Positions 43,523 through 51,695 of a stretch of 64,000 nucleotides of DNA are shown one piece after another; the stretch's first letter is position 1, and the number at the start of each line of letters is the position of its first letter. The notes under the pieces were generated by a model. The model did no database searches, was not told where the DNA came from, and saw nothing but the letters and a program-made list of their open reading frames with translations. The position numbers and the translations under genes are program-made. Location: positions 248,001-312,000 of the forward strand of contig JBAYTZ010000003.1 of NCBI GenBank assembly GCA_041675285.1. Reading direction: 5' to 3'. The DNA comes from Candidatus Delongbacteria bacterium (lineage in GTDB: Bacteria; CAIWAD01).

Positions 43523-44371
43523 ATGAAGAGCGATTGTATCACGGTGGTCGGCGCGGGGACCATGGGCAACGGCATCGCCCACGTGGCGGCCAAAGCCGGT
43601 TTCCAGGTGTGGCTGGTGGACGTGAGCGAGGTCGCCCTGCAGAAGGGCCTGGCCGCCATCCAGGGCAACCTGTCCCGCGAGGTGAAGAAGGAAAAGATCA
43701 GCCAGGCCGACGCGGACGCGGCCTTGGCGTGCATCCAGGGCAGCACGGAGCTGGCCCGGGCGGCGGACTCCTTCCTGGTGGTGGAGGCCGCCACGGAGAA
43801 CAAGGCCGTCAAGCTCGAGATCTTCCGCCAGTTGGCCGCCGTGACAGCGCCGGAGGCCGTGCTGGCCAGCAACACCAGCAGCATCTCCATCACGGAGATC
43901 GCCACGGCCACGGGCCGCCCGGCCCAGGTCATCGGCATGCACTTCATGAACCCCGTGCCCATGATGAAACTGGTGGAGGTGATCCGCGGGCACGACACCA
44001 GCGAGGCCACTCTGGCGCTCGTGCTGGATGTCTGCGCCAAGCTGGACAAGACGCCGCTGGCCAGCGAGGACTACCCGGGCTTCGTGGCCAACCGCATCCT
44101 GATGCCCATGATCAACGAGGCCGTCCAGACCTTGATGGAGGGTGTGGCCACGCGCGAGGCCATCGACGGGATCATGAAACTGGGCATGGCCCATCCCATG
44201 GGGCCGCTGACCCTGGCTGACTTCATCGGCCTGGACGTCTGCCTGGCCATCCTGGAGGTGCTGCACCAGGGTCTGGGAGATCCCAAGTACCGGCCCTGCC
44301 CGCTGCTGCGCAAAATGGTGGCCGCCGGCCACCTGGGCCGCAAGACGGGGCGTGGCTTCTACGAGTATTGA
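43523..44371 (+). CDS. hbd: 3-hydroxybutyryl-CoA dehydrogenase
   Basis: 282 residues from ATG 43523 (GGGAG upstream). Rossmann GAGTMGNGIA (9-18), SNTSSISI, catalytic His in GMHFMNPVP, and the C-terminal AHPMGPLTLADFIGLD. Length is that of monofunctional Hbd. Together with the thiolase it interconverts acetyl-CoA and 3-hydroxybutyryl-CoA; crotonase is not in the window. Confidence 0.93.
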   Translation: MKSDCITVVGAGTMGNGIAHVAAKAGFQVWLVDVSEVALQKGLAAIQGNLSREVKKEKISQADADAALACIQGSTELARAADSFLVVEAATENKAVKLEIFRQLAAVTAPEAVLASNTSSISITEIATATGRPAQVIGMHFMNPVPMMKLVEVIRGHDTSEATLALVLDVCAKLDKTPLASEDYPGFVANRILMPMINEAVQTLMEGVATREAIDGIMKLGMAHPMGPLTLADFIGLDVCLAILEVLHQGLGDPKYRPCPLLRKMVAAGHLGRKTGRGFYEY

Positions 44372-44439
44372 TATCCCTCACGCAGCTGATGCGCACAGGG
44401 GAGAGCCGTCGCAACGGAACCAGTCACGCAGGAGACGCC

Positions 44440-45585
44440 ATGGAATTCGCGCTCAATGAACAGCAACAGTCCGTGCGGGAATTGGCCCGGCGCTACGCCC
44501 AGGACCGGCTGCTGCCCGGCATGCAGACCCGCGAGGAGGCCGCGGCCGTGGACGGCGACTGGCCCGACCTGAGCCGGGAGCGGGCCGGCCTGTTCGAGCA
44601 GGGCTTCGGCGGCATGCTGCTGCCCGAGGACGAGGGCGGACTGGGGCTGGATCACCTGAGCTTCTCTCTGGCGCTGGAGGAGTTGTCCCGGGTGGATCCC
44701 TCCATGGGCCAGCTGCTTTCCAACCACAACGCGCTGGGCGTGGGCTGGATGCGCCACGCCGCGCCGCGCCTGCGCGAGGCCTGGCTGCCCCGGCTGGCCG
44801 CGGGCCAGGCTCTGGCGGCCTGGACGCGGATGGACGACCTGCAGCAGCCGCTGCTGGCCGTGGAGCAGGACCCCTTTCTCGTGCTGAACGGCGTCAAGCG
44901 CATGGTGACCGCGGGCGCCATCGGCGACCTGCTGCTGGTGAGCGCCCAGTTGGACGGCCGGCGCGTGCTGATGGCCCTCCAGGCCGCCACGGAGGGCGTG
45001 AGCCGCGCCCGCGAGCCCAAGAGCCTGGGCCTGCGCGGGGCGGGTATCGGGCGGGTGGAGTTCCGCGACGTGCGTGTGGACGAGGAGGCCCGGCTGGACA
45101 CGCGGACCAGCGGCAAGGGCCTCATGCTGATCCGCGCCACGGCCTCGCTGGGCTGGGCCTCGGTGGCGCTGGGGATCATGGAGGGCAGCGCCCGGCTGGC
45201 CCAGGACTACGCGGGCCAGCGCGAGCAGTTCAACCGCACCATCGACCAGTTCGAGGCCGTGCGCTTCAAACTGGTGGACATGCAGGTCAAGCTGGAGGCC
45301 ACCCGCAGCCTGGTCTGGCGCGCCGCCGCCGCCGCCGACGCGGGCCAGCCCACCGAGTTCGCCCGCCTGGCGGATCTGGCGCGGCTGATGGGGGCCGAGG
45401 GCGCGGGCTTCTGCGGTCGGGAATGCGTGCAGATCCACGGCGGCTACGGCTACTCGCGCGAGTATCACGCGGAGCGCTTCATGCGCGACGCCCGGGGAAT
45501 GGAACTGGTGGGCGGCGGCGTGGAGAACCTGCGCGAAGCCGTGGCCGGCCAGTGGCTGGGCCTCGGCCAGACCAGTCTGAGCTGA
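44440..45585 (+). CDS. Acyl-CoA dehydrogenase-like protein, catalytic residues missing
   Basis: 381 residues from ATG 44440, GCAGGAGACGCC upstream. The fold is clear: LPEDEGGLGLDHLS, REQFNRTIDQFEAVRFKLVDM, CVQIHGGYGYSREY. But the FAD motif TEPxAGSD is replaced by TRMDDLQQP (129-137), and at the place of the catalytic Glu (EGTSEIQR) the sequence is GGGVENLR, with Gly358 aligned to it. I also see no Glu at the alternative site used by isovaleryl-CoA dehydrogenase. It may be a non-catalytic or differently acting member. Confidence 0.82.
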   Translation: MEFALNEQQQSVRELARRYAQDRLLPGMQTREEAAAVDGDWPDLSRERAGLFEQGFGGMLLPEDEGGLGLDHLSFSLALEELSRVDPSMGQLLSNHNALGVGWMRHAAPRLREAWLPRLAAGQALAAWTRMDDLQQPLLAVEQDPFLVLNGVKRMVTAGAIGDLLLVSAQLDGRRVLMALQAATEGVSRAREPKSLGLRGAGIGRVEFRDVRVDEEARLDTRTSGKGLMLIRATASLGWASVALGIMEGSARLAQDYAGQREQFNRTIDQFEAVRFKLVDMQVKLEATRSLVWRAAAAADAGQPTEFARLADLARLMGAEGAGFCGRECVQIHGGYGYSREYHAERFMRDARGMELVGGGVENLREAVAGQWLGLGQTSLS

Positions 45586-45614
45586 GCAGCCAGAGCCGAA
45601 AGCACCTTCAGGCC

Positions 45615-45654
45615 AAGGGGTGCCCGAGACGCCTGCTCGGGGATCCCCTTGGCA
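45615..45654. terminator. Strong hairpin before nusB
   Basis: CCAAGGGG with CCCCTTGG outside and CCCGAG with CTCGGG inside, separated by a small internal loop. No T tract directly after. It could end the acyl-CoA operon or structure the nusB leader. Confidence 0.5.
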
Positions 45655-45704
45655 TTCCCTACGTTTTCGGCCATCAATTGTCAGACGGTGCGCGGAGGTG
45701 ATCT

Positions 45705-46193
45705 GTGATATCCCGGCGAGCGGCGCGAGAAACGGCGGTGCTCATTCTTTACGCCCAGCAGTCCAGTGGGCTCCCCTTAAGTGAAGTGATGGACCGGGTG
45801 CGCATCCTGCAGCGCAAGGTGGAACTGGACCTGGAGGTGGGCGACGCGCTGCCCGCCAACGAGCTGGACCGGGATTCCGTCTACGCGATCTTCCTGCGCA
45901 ACATCGTGTTGAAGACCATCCGGGACACGGAGGTCATCGACGACATCATCGCCCAGCGCGCCCACAAGTGGGATCTGGAGCGCATCGCCCGCCTGGATCG
46001 GATCATCCTGCGCATCGGCATCGCCGAGATGCTGCACTTCCCCGACATCCCGGAAAAGGTCTCCATCAACGAGGCCATCGAGATCGCCAAGAAGTACTCC
46101 ACCGAGAACAGCGGGAAGTTCGTCAACGGCATCCTCGACTCCGTCAAGAGCGACATGGCCGAGCTGCGCCAGAAGTACGCCGACGAGGCATGA
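45705..46193 (+). CDS. nusB: Transcription antitermination factor NusB
   Basis: 162 residues from GTG 45705, behind GGAGGTGATCT, a near-perfect anti-16S match. NusB helical fold; C-terminal ILRIGIAEMLHFPDIPEKVSINEAIEIAKKYS and KFVNGILD are family signatures. Forms the boxA-binding complex with NusE in rRNA antitermination. The stop overlaps lpxB (ATGA). Confidence 0.95.
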   Translation: MISRRAARETAVLILYAQQSSGLPLSEVMDRVRILQRKVELDLEVGDALPANELDRDSVYAIFLRNIVLKTIRDTEVIDDIIAQRAHKWDLERIARLDRIILRIGIAEMLHFPDIPEKVSINEAIEIAKKYSTENSGKFVNGILDSVKSDMAELRQKYADEA

Positions 46194-47350
46194 GTCCCGC
46201 TTCCTCCACGACGCCCTGCCTGATGATCGTGGCCGGTGAGGCCTCGGGGGACCAGATCGCCGCCCGGGCGGTGACCTGCCTGCGGACGCTAAGTCCGCGC
46301 ACGCGCGTGCTGGCGGTGGGCGGACCTGCCCTGACCGCCGCAGGCGCCGAGCTGGTCGCGCCGATGGAGTCCCTGGCCGTGATGGGCCTCAAGGACGTGC
46401 TGCTGCGCCTGCCCGTCATCTGGTGGACCTGGCGCAAACTGCGCCGCGCCATCCGCCGGGAACGGCCCCAGCTGCTGGTGCTGGTGGACGCGCCGGGCTT
46501 CAACCTGCGGCTGGCCCGCGCCGTGCGCGCCGAGGTGCCGCGCCTCGTCTACTACATCAGCCCCAAGTACTGGGCCTGGAAGGCCGGCCGGCTGGAGAGC
46601 GTGGCCCGCCAGACGGATCGCCAGGCCCTGATCTTCCCCTTCGAGGAGGCGGACTACCGGCGCGTGGGCGGGCATCCGCTCTTCGTCGGACATCCCGTGC
46701 TGGATCTGGTGGACCACGCGCCCGAGCGCGAGGCCGCCCGGGCGGCGCTGGGACTGACCCCCGGCGAGACCGTGCTGGGCCTGTTCGCCGGCAGCCGGCC
46801 CGGCGAGCTGCGCCGCCACCTGCCCCTCCTGCGCGACTGCGCTTCCGTGCTGGCCGACCAGCCCCTGCGCCTCGTCCTGCAGATCCCCGAGCGCATCCAG
46901 GCCCGCGAGCTGGTGCGATCGGCGGGTTTCCCGGGCAACGTGCGCGTGGTGGAGGGTCGCTTCCACGAGATGCTGCGCGCCGCCGACCTGGGCCTGGTGG
47001 CCAGCGGCACGGCCAGCCTGGAGGCCGCCGTGCTGGGTCTGCCGCACCTGGTGTATTACAAACTCGACGAGCTGGCCGCCTGGCTGGCCGAGCGGATCGT
47101 CAAGGCGCCCTACGCCTCCCCCGTCAACCTGGCCGCGGGCCGCGAGCTGGTGCCCGAGCTGCTCAACCGGCGGGCCAGCGGCGTGCTGATGGCGGACTGG
47201 GTGGTGCGCAGCCTGCGCCAGGGCGGGTTGGCCGCGGCCGGCGACGAGCTGGCCCGTGTGACACGGGAGAATCTGGGCGGGCCCGGCGCCTCCCAGCGGG
47301 TGGCCGAGCTGCTGCTGGAGGAGCTGCGGACGGCGGGAGTCCAGCCGTGA
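46190..47350 (+). CDS. lpxB: Lipid-A-disaccharide synthase
   Basis: 386 residues from ATG 46190. AGEASGD signature (15-21), YYISPKYWAWK, FPFEEADY and SGTASLEAAVLGLPHLVYYK all fit LpxB, a GT-B glycosyltransferase joining UDP-diacylglucosamine and lipid X at the membrane face. In an overlapping run with the next lipid A genes. Confidence 0.95.
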   Translation: MSPASSTTPCLMIVAGEASGDQIAARAVTCLRTLSPRTRVLAVGGPALTAAGAELVAPMESLAVMGLKDVLLRLPVIWWTWRKLRRAIRRERPQLLVLVDAPGFNLRLARAVRAEVPRLVYYISPKYWAWKAGRLESVARQTDRQALIFPFEEADYRRVGGHPLFVGHPVLDLVDHAPEREAARAALGLTPGETVLGLFAGSRPGELRRHLPLLRDCASVLADQPLRLVLQIPERIQARELVRSAGFPGNVRVVEGRFHEMLRAADLGLVASGTASLEAAVLGLPHLVYYKLDELAAWLAERIVKAPYASPVNLAAGRELVPELLNRRASGVLMADWVVRSLRQGGLAAAGDELARVTRENLGGPGASQRVAELLLEELRTAGVQP

Positions 47351-48024
47351 ACCTCAAGACCCTGCGGCGCCGGGCGGTGGCCTGGCTGGCCGTGCAGGCC
47401 GGCTGGCTGCTGCTGCGGTTCCTGCACGCGCTGGTGCGGGTCACGCCCGTGGGGCGCGAGCATTTGGAGCAGGCCCGGCGCGCGGGGCGCAGCGTGCTCA
47501 TCGCGCTCTGGCACGGACGCATCCTGCTGCCCATCCTGGAACACCGCCACCAGGGCATCATCCCGATGATCTCCCTCTCCCGGGACGGCGAGATGATCGC
47601 CCGCACGGTGGAGAAACTGGGCTACGGCACCGTCCGCGGCTCCAGCTCCCGCGGGGGCCGGGACGCCATGCTGGCCATGGCCGCCCAGCTGCGGCAGCCG
47701 GGGACGGTCTGCGCCATCATGCCCGACGGGCCGCGCGGGCCGCGCCACGAACTGAAACCCGGCGTGGTGCTCATTGCCCGCGAGAGCGGCGCGCTGATCA
47801 TCCCCATGTCCTGGGGCTGCCCCAAGCCCATCCGCTTCAACAGCTGGGACCGCTTCCAGCTCTGGCGACCCTTCGGCCGGGCTGTGGTGCTCTACGGCGA
47901 GCCCATCGCCTGCCCGCCGGAGGGCGAGGTGGACGAGCAGTGCGCGCTTGTGCGCGAGGCCCTGCTGCGCCTGGAGGCCGAGGCCGACGCCTGGGTGCCG
48001 GACGGGGCGCGGAGCCATGCGTAG
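47347..48024 (+). CDS. DUF374 lysophospholipid-type acyltransferase
   Basis: 225 residues from GTG 47347, overlapping the lpxB stop (GTGA). N-terminal hydrophobic segment, WHGRILLP (55-62), SLSRDGEMIA, GSSSRGGRDA, MPDGPRGPRHELKPG and TVCAIMPDG are DUF374 motifs. In Helicobacter-like and other bacteria a DUF374 protein is thought to do a secondary acylation of lipid A. Place between lpxB and lpxK supports this role (inference). Confidence 0.88.
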   Translation: MNLKTLRRRAVAWLAVQAGWLLLRFLHALVRVTPVGREHLEQARRAGRSVLIALWHGRILLPILEHRHQGIIPMISLSRDGEMIARTVEKLGYGTVRGSSSRGGRDAMLAMAAQLRQPGTVCAIMPDGPRGPRHELKPGVVLIARESGALIIPMSWGCPKPIRFNSWDRFQLWRPFGRAVVLYGEPIACPPEGEVDEQCALVREALLRLEAEADAWVPDGARSHA

Positions 48025-49066
48025 TCCCCTGGCCCGGGGACTCTCCCTGCCCTGGGGAGGCCTGATGGCCCTGCGGCGGCGGGCCAGCCACGCCGGCTGG
48101 CTGGCCTCGGCCGGCGTCGCCATTCCCGTGGTCAGCGTCGGCAACCTGAGCCTGGGCGGCACGGGCAAAAGTCCGCTGATCCGCTCGCTGGCCCGCGCGC
48201 TGCTGCAGGGCGTTCCCCACGAACTCAGCCCGCTGCTGCCCGCGCTGGGACTCCCCGTGGCGATCCTTTCCCGCGGCTACGGCCGGGCCAGCCGCGGCTG
48301 GCGCCTGGTCTCCCGGGGCGAGGGCCCGCTGCTGGAGGTGGAGGAGGCCGGTGACGAGCCCCTGATGCTGGCCCGCCAGCTGCCCGGGGCCTGGGTGGCG
48401 GTCTGCGAGGATCGCCGGGCGGGAGCCCGGCGGCTGGTGGAACTGGGTGCGGGCGGCATCCTCTTGGACGACGGCTATCAGCACCTGGCCCTGCGCCGGG
48501 ATCTCGATCTGCTGCTCTGGGACTGCCAGGTGGATCCGGCCCGGGAGTGCGTGCTGCCTTTCGGGCGTCTGCGCGAGAATCCCGCCGCCGCGCTGGACGC
48601 CGGCGTGCTGCTCTTCGGTCGACCCTCGCCGCGCCTGCTGGCCGCGCGGCTGGACTGGTTTCGCGGGCTGTTCCGGCAGGCCGGGCGCCCCTTCCCCCCC
48701 GCCTTCGCCGTGGAGAGTTCGCTGGCCGGCCTGACGGATCCCGCCACGGGCCGCCCCCACAGCCCCGCCGGGCTGGGCCGCCACGGCCTGTTCTGCGGCA
48801 TCGCGGCGCCCGAGCGCTTCCTGGAGCAGGCCGAACGCCTGCTGGGCGCGCCGGCCTGGTCGCGCTGCTGGGGCGACCACCACGACTTCACCGAAGCAGA
48901 TTTGGAAACTCTGCGCCGGGCCGTGCGCGAGCAGCGGCTGGGTCGGCTGGTCACCACCTGGAAGGACGCCGTGCGCCTGCCTGCGCAGCACGGGCTGCCC
49001 CTGCTGGTGGCCGAGCAGGAGCTTCGCATCCAAGCGGCCGACCTGTATCTTCAGCGCCATGAGTGA
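48017..49066 (+). CDS. lpxK: Tetraacyldisaccharide 4'-kinase
   Basis: 349 residues from ATG 48017 (GCGGAGCC upstream), overlapping the previous gene by 8 bp. P-loop VGNLSLGGTGKSP (41-53), ILSRGYGR, GDEPLMLA, LDDGYQHLALRRDLDLLL and DHHDFT are LpxK motifs. Phosphorylates the 4' position of lipid IVA precursor at the inner membrane. Confidence 0.95.
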   Translation: MRSPLARGLSLPWGGLMALRRRASHAGWLASAGVAIPVVSVGNLSLGGTGKSPLIRSLARALLQGVPHELSPLLPALGLPVAILSRGYGRASRGWRLVSRGEGPLLEVEEAGDEPLMLARQLPGAWVAVCEDRRAGARRLVELGAGGILLDDGYQHLALRRDLDLLLWDCQVDPARECVLPFGRLRENPAAALDAGVLLFGRPSPRLLAARLDWFRGLFRQAGRPFPPAFAVESSLAGLTDPATGRPHSPAGLGRHGLFCGIAAPERFLEQAERLLGAPAWSRCWGDHHDFTEADLETLRRAVREQRLGRLVTTWKDAVRLPAQHGLPLLVAEQELRIQAADLYLQRHE

Positions 49067-50720
49067 CACGTCCCCAGCCCGGCCGCCGGAGCGGACCGAC
49101 TTCCTCGTCATCGGCAGCGGCATCGCCGGGCTCAGTTTCGCCCTCAGCGCGGCCGGGCACGGCCAGGTGCTGCTGCTCACCAAATCGGAACTACTCAACA
49201 CCAGCACCAACCGCGCCCAGGGCGGGATCGCCAGCGCGCTGGGCGACGAGGACAGTTTCGTCCAGCACGAGCGCGACACCCACGCTGCCGGCGACGGGCT
49301 GTGTCACGCGGACGCCGTCTCGCTGATCGTCCGCGAAGGACCCGAGAGCATCCGCTGGCTGATGTCCCACGGCACGCGCTTCACGGTTGGGGACGACGGC
49401 AGCCTGCACCTGGGCCGCGAGGGCGGCCACGCACACCACCGGATCGTCCACGCCCGCGACCTGACGGGCGCCGAGATCGAGCGCGCGCTGCTGGAGGCCG
49501 CCCGCGAGCATCCGCGCATCACCCTGATGCCGCATTGGATGGTGGTGGACCTGATCACGCGCCACCAGTACCTGGACGAGGGCCGCGGCGACGGCGGTCC
49601 GTGTCACGGCGCCTACGTCATGCCCGTCCGCGATCCGGCGGAGCGCTTTCCCGTGCGGCGCGTGCTGGCGCGGGCCACGGTGCTGGCCACCGGGGGCAGC
49701 GGGCAGATCTACCGCCACACCACCAACCCGGAAGTGGCCACCGGCGACGGAACCGCGCTGGCCTGGCGGGCCGGCGCGCGGCTGGCGAACCTGGAGTTCT
49801 TCCAGTTCCATCCCACCAGCCTGGCCTTGCCCGAGGCGCAGAACTGGCTGATCTCCGAGGCCCTGCGCGGCCACGGGGCGCGGCTGGTGGACGCCGCCGG
49901 CCGGCGGGTGATGGAGGGCAAGCATCCCATGCTCGAGCTGGCGCCGCGGGACGTGGTGGCGCGCGGCATCGACCAGGTGATGAAGGCCCAGGGCACGGAC
50001 CACGTCTTCCTGGACGCCACGCACCTGCCCGCCGCCGAGCTGCGCGCGCAGTTCCCCAACATCCACCAGCACTGCCTGGCACTGGGGCTGGACATCACGC
50101 GGGATCCCATTCCCGTGGTGCCCGCGGCGCACTACCAGTGCGGCGGCGTCTGGACGGACCTGGACGGCCGCACCAGCCTGCCCGGGCTCTACGCCGTGGG
50201 CGAGGCGGCCTTCACGGGCGTGCACGGCGCCAACCGGCTGGCCTCCAACAGCCTGCTGGAGGCCGTGGTCTACGCCCGGCGCGCCGCCGCCGCCGTGGGC
50301 CGGGACGAGCTGCCCGAACCGCCCGCGGAGCGCGTCGCCCCCTGGGACAAGTCCGGCACCTACGATCCGGAGGAGTGGGTGGTGGTGCAGCACGACCGCG
50401 ACGAGATCCGCGGCCTGATGTGGGACTACGTGGGCATCGTGCGCAGCCGCCCGCGGCTGGAGCGGGCCCAGTCGCGCCTGGCGCTCATCTCCCGCGAGAT
50501 CGAGCAGTACTACCGCCGCACCAGTCTGCGCCCCGGGCTGATCGAACTGCGCAACATGGTGGCCGCCGCGCGCCTCTCCGTAGGCTGCGCGCTCTTCCGC
50601 GAGGAATCCCGCGGCCTGCATTTCCGGCTGGACTTCCCCGACCGCGACGACGCCACCTGGGCCGTCGACACGCTGCTGGAGCGTGACGGGGAAGGCAAGC
50701 CCCGGCTCTGGCGGGGCTGA
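49059..50720 (+). CDS. nadB: L-aspartate oxidase
   Basis: 553 residues from ATG 49059, overlapping lpxK by 8 bp. FAD motif VIGSGIAGLSFAL (17-29), TNRAQGGIA, DGGPCHGAYV, FFQFHPTSL, AAHYQCGGV, and GANRLASNSLLE. Oxidises aspartate to iminoaspartate for NAD synthesis. nadA and nadC are not in the window; its place at the end of the lpx operon is unusual. Confidence 0.93.
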   Translation: MSDTSPARPPERTDFLVIGSGIAGLSFALSAAGHGQVLLLTKSELLNTSTNRAQGGIASALGDEDSFVQHERDTHAAGDGLCHADAVSLIVREGPESIRWLMSHGTRFTVGDDGSLHLGREGGHAHHRIVHARDLTGAEIERALLEAAREHPRITLMPHWMVVDLITRHQYLDEGRGDGGPCHGAYVMPVRDPAERFPVRRVLARATVLATGGSGQIYRHTTNPEVATGDGTALAWRAGARLANLEFFQFHPTSLALPEAQNWLISEALRGHGARLVDAAGRRVMEGKHPMLELAPRDVVARGIDQVMKAQGTDHVFLDATHLPAAELRAQFPNIHQHCLALGLDITRDPIPVVPAAHYQCGGVWTDLDGRTSLPGLYAVGEAAFTGVHGANRLASNSLLEAVVYARRAAAAVGRDELPEPPAERVAPWDKSGTYDPEEWVVVQHDRDEIRGLMWDYVGIVRSRPRLERAQSRLALISREIEQYYRRTSLRPGLIELRNMVAAARLSVGCALFREESRGLHFRLDFPDRDDATWAVDTLLERDGEGKPRLWRG

Positions 50721-50768
50721 AACGCTTCCCTGACCCACGTGGCGCCGTCGCCGCCGGACCGTCGTCCG

Positions 50769-51434
50769 CTAGTTGGACTTCTCCTGCGCCGCCTTCTTCA
50801 GTTTCTCATTGGCCATGATCGCCACTTCCACCCGCCGGTTCGCCTGCTTGCCGCCGGCCGTGCTGTTGTCGGCCACCGCCTGGGATTCGCCGTAGCCGAT
50901 GGTGCTCATCCGCGCTCCCGTGACGCCGTTCTGCGCCAGCATGTGCGAGACAGCCCCGGCGCGCCGCTCGGAGAGCGACTGGTTGTGCGACTCCGAACCG
51001 TCGGAGTCCGTGTGCCCCTCGATCAGGATGTTCGTGTCGGGGTACTTGTTGAGGATCTCGGCCAGCTGCCTCAGGTTGGCCTGGGCCACCGGCTGGAGGT
51101 CGGACTTGTCCACCGCGAACAGGATGCCCGAGGCGAAGGTGATCTTGATCCCCTCGCCGACTCGCTCGACGGTGGCCCCCTCCAGATCGCGCTCGATCTC
51201 CGCCGCCTGCTTGTCCATGTAGTTGCCGATCACCGCGCCGGCGGCCCCGCCCACGGCCGCCCCGATGATCGCGCCCATGGCCGTGTTGCCGGACTGCTTG
51301 CCGATCACGGCGCCTGCCGCTGCTCCGCCACCCGCCCCGAAAATGGCGCCCTTCTGCGCGCGGGTCAGCCCGCACCCGGCAAAGACGCCGGCCACCACGA
51401 CGGCGGCCAGCACGGACATCATCAACCTTCTCAT
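50769..51434 (-). CDS. OmpA-family lipoprotein with glycine zippers
   Basis: 221 residues from ATG 51434. Lipobox VFAGC (Cys about 21), then glycine-zipper region (GAIFGAGGGAAAGAVIGK and GAIIGAAVGGAAGAVIGN, about 29-70) and a C-terminal OmpA peptidoglycan-binding domain (about 95-205) with IEGHTDSDGSESHNQSLSERRA and NRRVEVAI. Resembles YiaD-type proteins that link the outer membrane to peptidoglycan. Convergent with nadB. Confidence 0.93.
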   Translation of the reverse strand: MRRLMMSVLAAVVVAGVFAGCGLTRAQKGAIFGAGGGAAAGAVIGKQSGNTAMGAIIGAAVGGAAGAVIGNYMDKQAAEIERDLEGATVERVGEGIKITFASGILFAVDKSDLQPVAQANLRQLAEILNKYPDTNILIEGHTDSDGSESHNQSLSERRAGAVSHMLAQNGVTGARMSTIGYGESQAVADNSTAGGKQANRRVEVAIMANEKLKKAAQEKSN

Positions 51435-51695
51435 GACTTCATCCCCTTGTTGGACCTGTGTGCAACCCGATTAGCGGTTGATGGAAAGTAAGCATTTTTA
51501 TTGAGCATAAATCATAGAACCTCTATATACGTGAGATTTGAGAGGCCAGGCCGGCCCAATCGGTGCCCGGCGGCTGTTCCGCCTCCACCCGGGCCTTGTT
51601 GATTTCGCGTTGTCACAAAGTCGGCACCCTGCGCCCCCCGTTCCTGCTTATCCTGCTTCCGAAGGCCACGACCCACCAGACCCCGGAGGTGACCC
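51435..51695. promoter_or_regulatory. Divergent promoter spacer
   Basis: 261 bp between the OmpA lipoprotein (minus) and the cytochrome (plus). The 51485-51540 part is AT-rich and likely holds the lipoprotein promoter; TATGAT is a -10 candidate on the minus strand. GGAGGTGACCC just before 51696 is the cytochrome ribosome site. Confidence 0.4.
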
